A stretch of DNA of 42,611 nt. Source: Flavobacteriales bacterium (lineage in GTDB: Bacteria; Bacteroidota; Bacteroidia; Flavobacteriales_D; Sanyastnellaceae). A program made the translations under genes and the position numbers. Positions within the stretch are counted from its first letter, which is position 1. Each line of letters begins with the position of its first letter. Location of the stretch: positions 1-42,611 of the forward strand of contig JAIYCK010000287.1 in NCBI GenBank assembly GCA_027488055.1, read 5' to 3'. Positions 1 to 7,970 of the stretch are shown here, piece after piece. The notes beneath the pieces were generated by a model. The model made no database searches, was not told the DNA's origin, and saw nothing but the letters and a program-made list of their open reading frames with translations.

Positions 1-69
1 CATGCAGGTTCTGACTAGTTCAAAAAAAAACGAACGGACATTTCACAACCTCTAGAAATGCTTCTGGGA

Positions 70-1527
70 TTAGTCTTTGAGCATTTTTTCCCATTTGCTA
101 ACCGCCACGGTGGCAATGGCATTGCCCACCACATTTGTAGCACTTCGGCCCATGTCCAGCACATGATCCACGCCCAATAACAAAAGCAGACCGGCTTCAG
201 GTATACCGAATGTTGCGAGGGTGCCAGCGATTACGACCAACGAAGCGCGCGGCACACCAGCTATGCCCTTGCTAGTGACCATCAAGGTCAATAACATCAG
301 CATTTGTTCTCCGATGGGCATATCGATGCCGTAACTCTGTGCGATGAAAAGACTGGCAAAGGTCATATACATCATGCTGCCATCGAGGTTGAAGCTATAG
401 CCCAAAGGCAGAGTAAAGCTGACAATTTTATTGTTGCAACCAAATCGTTCCAACTCTTCCATGAGCTTCGGATAGGCTGATTCGCTTGAAGCCGTTGAGA
501 ATGCCAGAAGAAGCGGTTCTTTGATCCGAGAAAACAAGGTTTTGATTCGTCTTTTAATCAATAAATAACCAACTAGAAACAAGAAAACCCAAAGCAGCAA
601 TAGGCCCAAATAAAATTCTCCAATGAATAGAGCGTAAGTGCCGAGCACAGCTAGCCCTTTTTTGGCAACTACCGATGCCATTGCTGCGAATACTGCGAAT
701 GGAGCCAGGTACATGACCATACCAGTTATTTTGAGCATCACATGGCCTACAGCATCCAGTGCCTTAATGAGGACTTCTCCTGGCTTGCCTATGGCCGCTG
801 TTGCAATACCGAATAACAATGAAAATACGACAATTTGCAGTATTTCATTTTTGGCCATCGACTCGAATGCGTTATGCGGCACGATATGGGTAATGAAACC
901 TTTGAGAGTCATGGCGCCTTTATCTATACCGGATTCCATCAATGCGGAAGGCTTTTCCACATTCATCATCAGTCCGGGCTGAAATAGGTTGACCAAGACA
1001 CAACCTAAAAGCAAAGAAATAAAAGAGGCCGAAATAAACCAAAGCATGGTCTTGCCACCGATTCGACCCACAGCGTTGAGATCTCCGAGTTTCGCCACAC
1101 CAACTACCAAAGTAGAGAAAACCAAAGGTGCAATAATCATCTTGATCAGGCTGAGAAATATTTCTGTGAAAATGGAGATGTATTCCAAAACTTTTTTCAA
1201 CGTTCCGTGCATGACCTCATCTTTCTCAGCCGCTTTAGCTAAACGCTCGTTGATAGGCTTCTGTTTTTTTTCGGCCATGATGTGCCCCGCTGCCTGCTCC
1301 CATTTGGACTTGGCAGATAAGGTACTGTCGGCCAGCGTGCGTTCTATCTTGGTTTTGAGTACAAGGTCTTGCGACATCGCAACCATTTCGGCCTCGATCC
1401 CGGTCAAGGCTTCCTCATAACTTTTGGCCTTTTGAGGCGGATACATTTGATTGAGAGCAGCACCAACCACAACACCTATTATCAAGGCGATGAAGATCCA
1501 AAGGGTAAGTTTATTTGATTTGGTCAT
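70..1527 (-). CDS. Dicarboxylate/amino acid:cation symporter (DAACS family)
   Basis: Inner-membrane secondary transporter of the GltP/DctA (SLC1) family, which takes up glutamate, aspartate or C4-dicarboxylates with Na+ or H+. Family hallmarks are visible: the serine-rich hairpin 1 motif STASSESA (about residues 341-348), NLDGS in TM7 (about 379-384), the hairpin 2 motif SKGIAGVPRAS (about 419-429) and DMGRSATNVVGN in TM8 (about 456-467). I chose the ATG at 1527 (MTKSNKLTLW) because TM1 follows at once; an in-frame upstream start at 1569 would add 14 residues of no family character. TM1 (about 8-27) is followed by an unusually long charged, helix-prone stretch (about 28-115) before TM2. By the known topology of this family that loop is periplasmic. 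Residues deciding substrate choice cannot be called by eye. Divergent from the next gene. Confidence 0.93.
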   Translation of the reverse strand: MTKSNKLTLWIFIALIIGVVVGAALNQMYPPQKAKSYEEALTGIEAEMVAMSQDLVLKTKIERTLADSTLSAKSKWEQAAGHIMAEKKQKPINERLAKAAEKDEVMHGTLKKVLEYISIFTEIFLSLIKMIIAPLVFSTLVVGVAKLGDLNAVGRIGGKTMLWFISASFISLLLGCVLVNLFQPGLMMNVEKPSALMESGIDKGAMTLKGFITHIVPHNAFESMAKNEILQIVVFSLLFGIATAAIGKPGEVLIKALDAVGHVMLKITGMVMYLAPFAVFAAMASVVAKKGLAVLGTYALFIGEFYLGLLLLWVFLFLVGYLLIKRRIKTLFSRIKEPLLLAFSTASSESAYPKLMEELERFGCNNKIVSFTLPLGYSFNLDGSMMYMTFASLFIAQSYGIDMPIGEQMLMLLTLMVTSKGIAGVPRASLVVIAGTLATFGIPEAGLLLLLGVDHVLDMGRSATNVVGNAIATVAVSKWEKMLKD

Positions 1528-1602
1528 AGGTCGTATTTGAGCGAGCAAGTTAGGCAAAATGGAGCACATTCAAATCCAACCTTGAAGGAACAAGGATTGC
1601 AG

Positions 1603-1610
1603 TACCTTTA
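1603..1610 (+). promoter_or_regulatory. Probable Bacteroidota -7 element for the GT-C-like gene
   Basis: TACCTTTA matches TAnnTTTG at seven of eight positions. It has CTTG at 1581-1584, 18 bp upstream, as a -33 candidate, and lies 13 bp before the ATG at 1624. Confidence 0.45.
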
Positions 1611-1623
1611 GAAAAAATGAATC

Positions 1624-3420
1624 ATGAGGGGCAGATGGACGAGCAGTGCACATATTCAATGGTCGCTGTGGAGTGTCATCGTTTGTTGGGTCATATTGTT
1701 TTTCTTCCGATTTCATCCCATTCACGATAAACCAATTTCTTGGGATGCCTTGGGTTACTACCTACCTCTTGCCTTCACCTGCATACATCATGATCCGCTG
1801 CTCACTGACAAGGCTTGGCTTGAAGAAAGAAATGCCCGAGATGATCTCACGGGCACACTCTACCAAATCACCATTTCCCCTGAGGGCAAAGACATGTATT
1901 TCTTTTTGTTCGGATGGAGTTATTGTTATGCCCCATTCTTTGGTATTGGTCACCTCGCGGCAATCGCGTTCGCCTATCCTGCCGATGGATTTAGCTGGCC
2001 CTACCAATTGGCGCTCACGGCTGGTGGGCTCATATACTTGGCCATAGGGCTGTTTTTTTGGCGAAAAATACTGCGTACCTATTTTGACGATCGAACTACA
2101 GCGATCACCATTTTTTGTATAGTTATAGGGACCAATTTTGTCAATCATCTTAGTATTGATAATCTATCCACCGTCAATTTGCTTTTCATGTGGATGGCAG
2201 TATTGATTTGGAATACCTCTGCATGGTACCGCACGGGCAAGGGGAAACACCTAGTTGGAATCCTATTTTCGTGGGGTATTATGACCTTGATCAAGCCAAG
2301 TGAAACCTTGGTATGTCTGATTCCTTTGTTGTGGAAAGCAGAATGGAATATGCCTGTTACGTGGCTTTCCGCTTTTCGACTCGCCTTTCGTACCCCCAAA
2401 TACTTGGTCATTGGAATAGGGTGTGTGCTTTTGCTTCTGACTCCGCAAGTGACGTATTGGTATACCATGACGGGACAATTACTCTTTGATAGTTATCAGA
2501 ACGCTGGAGTGGGGCTTGATTGGTTGCATCCACACTTTATGGATGTGCTTTTTAGCTATCGCAAAGGATGGTTTGTCTATACACCGATTATGATGTTCGC
2601 ATGTATAGGATGGGTGTGGTTTCGGCGCAGCAATCCGATGGAGGGCAGTGCACTCATGTGGAGTTTTTTGGTATTTTTCTATGTGGTTGCCTCTTGGACC
2701 GAATGGTGGTATGGAGGTGGTTTTTCGCAGCGCACGTTGATCCCCAGCTATGTTATCTTGTCGCTGGGCTTCGCTGCTTTCGTGCGATTTGTATTCAATC
2801 GTGCCACATGGATACGTATAGCATTGGCATTCGTTTGTGTGTTGCTAATAGGACTCAACCAATTCCAGTGGTGGCAATTCAAAAAAGGGATCCTTGATCC
2901 GTATCGCACGACAGAACGTTATTTCAAAGCCGTTTGGCTAAAGACGGCAGCACCGCCCAATGGTGATCTACTCAAATTGGTTCAACGCAATTTCAATGAC
3001 GAGTTGACATTTGATTCAGCTCATTATCGTTTGAAAACGATCCTCTACCCCACTCCACAGATGCAAATAGATACAGCGCTCTCGCAAGAGGAGTGGGCCT
3101 ATGACATGAATATTCCTTTCAATGAACTCACGGATTCGGATCATCTTTGGTTGATGATCGATGCGGAGTTGGAGTGGGGTAGCTTCGCTACCGATTTGCC
3201 GCTTTTGGTGTTTTACGTCAAGCACAATGGAGTATATGGATACCGAGCAATGCCATTTCAACGCAACGATTCAAGTTCTTTCTCCACGAAAAGTTTTATC
3301 TATCTCACGCCAGAATTACGCGATCATAGAGATGTCATTGGTACCCATATCTGGAATCGTAGCAAAGTGCCTTTTAGGGTCAAGCAATGGCAATTGAAAG
3401 TATATGAGCCCATTGAATAG
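1624..3420 (+). CDS. Multi-pass membrane protein, GT-C-like glycosyltransferase
   Basis: A 598-residue protein with about ten hydrophobic helices in the first 430 residues and a soluble C-terminal domain. An acidic residue in the first extracytoplasmic loop (D41 in ISWDALGYYLP) sits directly after TM1. This is the layout of GT-C enzymes (PMT/ArnT-like), which use polyprenol-phosphate sugars as donors outside the inner membrane. A polyprenol-phosphate-mannose-synthase-like gene at 32663 could make such a donor, but the link is inference only. The C-terminal 170 residues look like a beta-rich periplasmic domain with no motif I recognise. The acceptor is unknown and the family call rests on topology rather than on a diagnostic signature. 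The gene appears monocistronic and is divergent from the symporter. Confidence 0.6.
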   Translation: MRGRWTSSAHIQWSLWSVIVCWVILFFFRFHPIHDKPISWDALGYYLPLAFTCIHHDPLLTDKAWLEERNARDDLTGTLYQITISPEGKDMYFFLFGWSYCYAPFFGIGHLAAIAFAYPADGFSWPYQLALTAGGLIYLAIGLFFWRKILRTYFDDRTTAITIFCIVIGTNFVNHLSIDNLSTVNLLFMWMAVLIWNTSAWYRTGKGKHLVGILFSWGIMTLIKPSETLVCLIPLLWKAEWNMPVTWLSAFRLAFRTPKYLVIGIGCVLLLLTPQVTYWYTMTGQLLFDSYQNAGVGLDWLHPHFMDVLFSYRKGWFVYTPIMMFACIGWVWFRRSNPMEGSALMWSFLVFFYVVASWTEWWYGGGFSQRTLIPSYVILSLGFAAFVRFVFNRATWIRIALAFVCVLLIGLNQFQWWQFKKGILDPYRTTERYFKAVWLKTAAPPNGDLLKLVQRNFNDELTFDSAHYRLKTILYPTPQMQIDTALSQEEWAYDMNIPFNELTDSDHLWLMIDAELEWGSFATDLPLLVFYVKHNGVYGYRAMPFQRNDSSSFSTKSFIYLTPELRDHRDVIGTHIWNRSKVPFRVKQWQLKVYEPIE

Positions 3421-3503
3421 TTGAGAATATAAAATTTTGAAGAATCCAAGGGTTGGAAGTCACGCCGTTTTCAGTTACTTTTCACCACAGAACGAATGGC
3501 CCT

Positions 3504-4277
3504 ATGACAATCAAAAAAATCAAAGCACTCATTATTGATGATGAAGAGTTTGCGCGAGAAAACCTGCGCATGATCATTGAGGACTACTGTCCAGATGTGG
3601 AGCTGATAGGTTGCGCTGCATCTGCAGAGCAGGCCAGAGCGCTGCTGCAGACCGAAACCCCCCATTTGATTTTTTTGGATATCATGATGCCTGGGGAAGA
3701 TGGTTTTATGTTTCTCCAATCGCTTTCTGTTCGTAATTTTCATGTGGTATTTACCACGGCGTTCCGCGATTATGCGCTCAAGGCCATCAAGGAAAATGCC
3801 TTGGACTACTTGGAAAAACCGATCGACATTGAGGAACTGCAAAAGGTGGTGGTCCGAGTGCGTGAATTGGAGGAAAAAAAAACACCTCTCCTCACGGAAG
3901 ATAGAGTGACACGCGTGCTAGAAAGTATTGCACTCAACAACACCGTAGAAAAAACTGTGGTGCCTACCAAAGATGGATTGGCGGTCCTAAAAAATACGGA
4001 AATTATCTATTTGGAGGCGGATGAGAACTATACCACCCTGTATGTATTAGGCGGCAAGAAATATGTGAGCAGCAAAGGAATCAAGGCATTTGAAGAAAAA
4101 TTGGATTCTCAAATGTTCTTCAGGCTGCACAAATCATTTATCATCAATATTGCCCACCATCTCAAGGAGTTCAATCGCACCGAAGGCAATATGGCTATAT
4201 TGAGCAACGGCGCGCAAGTACCAGTGAGTCGGCGCAAGTTGCAAGAATTTTTGGATCGATTAATTTCAGATCATTGA
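3504..4277 (+). CDS. LytTR-family response regulator
   Basis: DNA-binding response regulator of the AlgR/LytR type, 257 residues. The receiver domain (about 1-120) shows the acidic pair D12/D13 in LIIDDEE, the phospho-acceptor D59 in IFLDIMMPGEDG, the TTAF switch segment and the LEKP lysine. The LytTR domain (about 155-255) has the typical IIYLEADENYTTLY, FFRLHKSFIIN and VPVSRR segments and binds DNA as a dimer. I chose the ATG at 3504. The longer TTG start at 3453 adds 17 residues unlike any receiver domain and would overlap a candidate promoter (TTGG at 3453, TACTTTTC at 3476-3483). The kinase gene follows immediately, with at most 26 bp between the two, so they should form one operon and one signalling pair. 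Confidence 0.93.
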   Translation: MTIKKIKALIIDDEEFARENLRMIIEDYCPDVELIGCAASAEQARALLQTETPHLIFLDIMMPGEDGFMFLQSLSVRNFHVVFTTAFRDYALKAIKENALDYLEKPIDIEELQKVVVRVRELEEKKTPLLTEDRVTRVLESIALNNTVEKTVVPTKDGLAVLKNTEIIYLEADENYTTLYVLGGKKYVSSKGIKAFEEKLDSQMFFRLHKSFIINIAHHLKEFNRTEGNMAILSNGAQVPVSRRKLQEFLDRLISDH

Positions 4278-4303
4278 ATAGATTAGGACAAATACGTGTG
4301 AGT

Positions 4304-7291
4304 ATGAAAAACCGAATGAACATTCGGTTCATTTTGCTGATAGCCTTTTTGCGATGTGTACCAGCGTGCGCTCAACAATACAACTATTTGCATTATGGCC
4401 TCAAAGAAGGCTTGGTTCAATCACAAGTGAAAACGCTTTTTCAAGACAGCCAAGGGTTTTTATGGGCTGGAACGGTAGGTGGTGTATCCCGTTTTGATGG
4501 CAAGCAATTTAGAAACTATACGCGCCAAGAGGGTTTGCTAAGCAATCAGGTCAATGTCATTGTTGAAGATAAAATGGGCACCGTCATCATTGGTGGAAGT
4601 GGATGTATTTCTTTCATCGATGGATTGGGAGTGCGCAATGTAATTTTGCCTGCGCCATTGGAGGAGGCCACGGTCAATGCGTTGTTCAAACAGGGTGATA
4701 CTTTATGGGTAGGCACAGAACGTGGCCTATGCTACATTCAAGGAGGGGTAGCCACCTTGTCCGAAACGTTGCTGCGTGAGGCACACATCAAGGCGATCGT
4801 TCCGGGTTCTACAGACCAAGCAATGCTGGTATTGACCAAGGAGAGTTTGTACAAATTGCAAAACAAGGACTTGGTCCTTCATTATGCACCCATGCTCAGT
4901 ACCACTCAGTTTTTTGATATGGTGGAAGCACAGGACGGTGGGGTATGGCTTGCCACTAAGGGTGAGGGGTTGATCAAGCTGTCCAGTGATGGCACCAAAG
5001 CACAAAATTTTTTATCTCACTCGTCGCTTTTTACGACAAATATTACGTCGGTGGTGACCGAGGTAAATGGCAGTTTGTGGTTGTCCAGTCGCAATGGTTT
5101 TTTTCGATTCGATGGCGAACGATTTGAAGGGTATGATCAATCCAACGGTCTTGAGGTCACCGATGTCAGAGATCTCTTAGTAGACCGTGAGGGCAATTTG
5201 TGGATTGCAACCTATGGTGGGGGACTTTTGCGGTTGGCTTCTCGCGAGATGGTCAGTTATACCAAGAAGGACGGGCTTTTGGGCAATGCTGTCATGTCAG
5301 TTTTGGATGATGAGCAAGGAGGCTACTGGCTTAGCACCTTTGATGCGGGCCTGCATCGTTTGAGTGGCGATACCATTGTTTCGGTCGAGACAGGAGCTCG
5401 CAACTCGCGCACATGGTGTTCACTGAAAGATAGCAATGGACGATTTTGGTTTGGTACGAGCGATGGTTTGTTAATGAAATCAAGTGGTTGGAAGCTTTTC
5501 ACAGAGGAACAGGGCCTCAATGATAATTTGGTGTTGTCCCTGCTGGAGGATCTTCAAGGACGTATTTGGATTGGCACATCCAAAGGAGTGTGTTGGATGA
5601 GCGATGGCATTGCAAAACAACTTGACTTACCGGGTGCGCCTGCCAAGCGTATACGCGGAATGGCCTTGGACAAAGCAGGCGACATTTGGATTGCGGCATT
5701 GGATGGGGTTTTCAAATTTTCGAACGGCACATTTACCCACTATGACATGCAGTCAGGATTGCCGGAATTGTCTACCTATTGCATCGCGATTGATCCCCAC
5801 AACAGAGCGTGGGTAGGCACTGCTTTCGGTTTGTGCATGTGGACGGGCGATCGGTTCGAATCCCGATTGGTGTCAGAGGTCAATGGTGGCAATGTGATCA
5901 ACTTTATACAATTTAATCGAGGCAAGGTGTGGCTTGGCACCAATGAGGGATTATTTATGACCAAGGTGCGCGATGCATTATCCATTGGATCATATGATTT
6001 TGACCATTTCGATTTGGATGATGGTTTGATCAGCAACGAGACGAATTTGAATAGCGCTTACACCGATCAAATGGGGAGACTTTGGTTTGGGACATCTGAA
6101 GGACTCATGCTCATGCCGTCGGATCTATTGGAACGACCAGCTAGCATGGCTCCAGGTTTGCACTTGTATGATTTGCAGATCAACTTGACCGCACAACAAT
6201 GGGACGGATTCGGTCTAGAGCGCGACGATGTAACTGGACTGCCTATAGGGCTCCAATTGCAGCATTGGCAGAATGATCTTACTTTTTATTTTACAGGTGT
6301 TTCAATCACTTATCCAGCATCGGTCGAGTATCAATATATGCTGGAAGGATTGGATGAGGATTGGAAGCCAGTAACTCCCAATGCATTTGCAACCTACAGT
6401 GCATTGCCTCATCGCGACTACACTTTCGTGGTCAGGGCGAGGCACAAGGGAGGCGTATGGAGTGATCCTGTGCGCTACTCCTTTGGTGTAGCTGCGCCAT
6501 TTTGGTTACGTGGATGGTTTATATGCCTTGAGATTGTGTTGATTGGAGGAGCGCTGACTTGGTTGATTTGGAATCGCAATCGATCGATTCGAGAGCGCCG
6601 AGAGCGCGAGCTATTTGAAATGAAAAATAGAATGTTGGCGTTGGAGCAACAATCGCTCAATAGCAGTATGAATAGACATTTCATTTTCAATGCACTTAAT
6701 TCCATTCAGTATTATATCAATCGACAGGACCGACTGGCAGCCAATAAGTACCTCAGCGATTTTGCGCGGCTCATTCGTAAGAATTTGGACAGCAGTGAGG
6801 ATAATCTTACAAGTCTAGGCGACGAAATTGAGCGTTTGGAAATTTATTTGCGTTTGGAACACATGCGGTTCAAAGATAAATTCGAGTATACGGTAGAGGT
6901 AGATCCAGCATTGTCGCGCGATCGCATCAAGGTACCCGCCATGTTGATCCAACCGTTTTTGGAGAATAGTATTTGGCACGGACTGTTACCCAAAGAAGAT
7001 GGCGAAGTGGGTCGTCTAACGGTACATTTTTACCTCGAGCAGGGACATGTGGAACTTGAAATCATTGACAACGGAATAGGAATAGAAAGGAGTCTGCAGC
7101 GAAAAACGAGTGCTGACAATCACATCTCCAAAGGCATGGAGATCACTCAGAACCGCATAGACTTGATAAAAAAGACGACCGGAAAGACAATTGAACTTAT
7201 TGGGCCTCAGGATATTATGGATAAAAACGGAAAGTCGAAAGGCACAATCGTGAAAATAAAATTATCTGAAGATTTTCACGAACTTTTTTGA
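4304..7291 (+). CDS. Propeller-type sensor histidine kinase (Reg_prop, Y_Y_Y, His_kinase)
   Basis: A transmembrane sensor kinase of about 995 residues. A signal peptide (MKNRMNIRFILLIAF, ending in ACA-QQ) leads into a periplasmic region of repeated blades with motifs such as DSQGFLWAGTVGGVSRFDG and REGNLWIATYGGGLLRL, i.e. two seven-bladed Reg_prop propellers. A Y_Y_Y-type beta domain (about 620-730) and one TM helix (about 735-757) follow. The cytoplasmic part is the LytS-type His_kinase: H792 in NRHFIFNAL, N box PFLENSIWHGL, G box DNGIGI. It should phosphorylate the LytTR regulator encoded just upstream. A TTG start at 4274 overlapping the regulator stop is possible, but ATG 4304 gives a cleaner signal peptide. 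Related propeller sensors in Bacteroidota often detect extracellular glycans; the ligand here is unknown. Confidence 0.92.
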   Translation: MKNRMNIRFILLIAFLRCVPACAQQYNYLHYGLKEGLVQSQVKTLFQDSQGFLWAGTVGGVSRFDGKQFRNYTRQEGLLSNQVNVIVEDKMGTVIIGGSGCISFIDGLGVRNVILPAPLEEATVNALFKQGDTLWVGTERGLCYIQGGVATLSETLLREAHIKAIVPGSTDQAMLVLTKESLYKLQNKDLVLHYAPMLSTTQFFDMVEAQDGGVWLATKGEGLIKLSSDGTKAQNFLSHSSLFTTNITSVVTEVNGSLWLSSRNGFFRFDGERFEGYDQSNGLEVTDVRDLLVDREGNLWIATYGGGLLRLASREMVSYTKKDGLLGNAVMSVLDDEQGGYWLSTFDAGLHRLSGDTIVSVETGARNSRTWCSLKDSNGRFWFGTSDGLLMKSSGWKLFTEEQGLNDNLVLSLLEDLQGRIWIGTSKGVCWMSDGIAKQLDLPGAPAKRIRGMALDKAGDIWIAALDGVFKFSNGTFTHYDMQSGLPELSTYCIAIDPHNRAWVGTAFGLCMWTGDRFESRLVSEVNGGNVINFIQFNRGKVWLGTNEGLFMTKVRDALSIGSYDFDHFDLDDGLISNETNLNSAYTDQMGRLWFGTSEGLMLMPSDLLERPASMAPGLHLYDLQINLTAQQWDGFGLERDDVTGLPIGLQLQHWQNDLTFYFTGVSITYPASVEYQYMLEGLDEDWKPVTPNAFATYSALPHRDYTFVVRARHKGGVWSDPVRYSFGVAAPFWLRGWFICLEIVLIGGALTWLIWNRNRSIRERRERELFEMKNRMLALEQQSLNSSMNRHFIFNALNSIQYYINRQDRLAANKYLSDFARLIRKNLDSSEDNLTSLGDEIERLEIYLRLEHMRFKDKFEYTVEVDPALSRDRIKVPAMLIQPFLENSIWHGLLPKEDGEVGRLTVHFYLEQGHVELEIIDNGIGIERSLQRKTSADNHISKGMEITQNRIDLIKKTTGKTIELIGPQDIMDKNGKSKGTIVKIKLSEDFHELF

Positions 7292-7321
7292 CCGAAGTGT
7301 TGTATAAATCAATAGATTACC

Positions 7322-7329
7322 TATATTTG
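7322..7329 (+). promoter_or_regulatory. Bacteroidota -7 element for the acidic lipoprotein gene
   Basis: TATATTTG is a full match to TAnnTTTG. GTTG at 7299-7302 lies exactly 19 bp upstream as a -33 candidate, and the ATG at 7351 is 21 bp downstream. This suggests the small lipoprotein has its own promoter although it follows the kinase gene. Confidence 0.6.
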
Positions 7330-7350
7330 TTAGACCATTATTGGATTTCA

Positions 7351-7650
7351 ATGACCACTTGGATAAAAAACATATCTTGTTTCTTGGTACTCATCCTCGC
7401 TTTGGCTTCTTGCTCAAAGGAGGCGATGTGGACTGAATGCGACGATGAGTTGAAAATCCAACGCACCTTGGAATCAGAAGAGGAGGTGGGTATCCCTAGT
7501 TTAGTGGGATCTGGAGAGGGTGATACGGAAATAGAAGAAGATATTTCTGACGACGACGATGAAGAGGATGACGATGATTTAGAAGATATTTCTGACGATG
7601 ACGATGAAGAAGATGACGATGAGGCGGAGTCGATCAAAGGAAAAAGATAG
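7351..7650 (+). CDS. Small, extremely acidic lipoprotein
   Basis: A 99-residue predicted lipoprotein. The signal peptide MTTWIKNISCFLVLILALASC ends in a lipobox LASC (cysteine about residue 21). A short linker follows, then an almost uninterrupted Asp/Glu tract with two copies of EDISDDDDEEDDD, and a basic end (KGKR). I chose the ATG at 7351 because it begins a proper signal peptide; an in-frame start at 7288 would overlap the end of the kinase gene. No family is recognised. The tract could bind divalent cations or act as a charged surface spacer, but nothing in the sequence proves either. A hairpin terminator follows at 7668. Confidence 0.75.
   Translation: MTTWIKNISCFLVLILALASCSKEAMWTECDDELKIQRTLESEEEVGIPSLVGSGEGDTEIEEDISDDDDEEDDDDLEDISDDDDEEDDDEAESIKGKR
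7537..7626 (+). repeat. Tandem 45-bp repeat encoding the acidic tract
   Basis: Two adjacent 15-codon units (7537-7581 and 7582-7626), each beginning GAAGATATTTCTGACGA and encoding EDISDDDDEEDDD plus two residues. Copies differ at a few third positions, so the duplication is not brand new. Confidence 0.85.
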
Positions 7651-7667
7651 TTTTTCGAAACGATATT

Positions 7668-7693
7668 AAAAGGAGCAAAAAGCTCCTTTTTTT
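7668..7693 (+). terminator. Intrinsic terminator after the acidic lipoprotein gene
   Basis: An 8-bp stem AAAGGAGC/GCTCCTTT around a five-A loop, followed by further Ts. It lies 18 bp after the lipoprotein stop. Confidence 0.85.
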
Positions 7694-7889
7694 GTGCCCA
7701 TTTGCGGGCTCATTACATTGTTTAGTTGGGGTCTTATCATACTATGCAAAGCAACGAAACGATGCCAATGCAAGGCATATGCAGGCATAATTTGCGTTCA
7801 TTGGTATTGTCAAGGCGATGTGTCTTGACCATCTGGTCATCAGGCTAATTAGAGACAAGTAAAACAGCATGTCGGGATCGAATAAGCTC
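7694..7889. other. Intergenic stretch between two terminators, no gene seen
   Basis: With the flanking terminators this is part of a 320-bp gene-free gap. I see no open frame with coding character and no tRNA-like cloverleaf. A cluster of near-repeats of ATGCCAA/GGCAT at about 7760-7790 is the only local pattern, and it is too weak to call an RNA. Confidence 0.5.
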
Positions 7890-7919
7890 AAAAAAAAAGC
7901 CCCGCATAGCGGGGCTTTT
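7890..7919 (-). terminator. Intrinsic terminator of the 1246-residue cargo gene
   Basis: An 11-bp stem AAAAGCCCCGC/GCGGGGCTTTT with an ATA loop (7895-7919). On the minus strand it is followed by a run of nine Ts (plus-strand A-run 7890-7898), placed 52 bp after the stop of the gene at 7971. Confidence 0.93.
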
Positions 7920-7970
7920 AAAATTATTTAAATCGATGCACTCAAGGTCTTTGTAGTGCGTCTGGATAAT

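Noticed and set aside
7338..7637. Minus-strand frame encoding long serine runs
   Set aside because: It is the antisense of the Asp/Glu repeat codons of the acidic lipoprotein and has no signal or family of its own.
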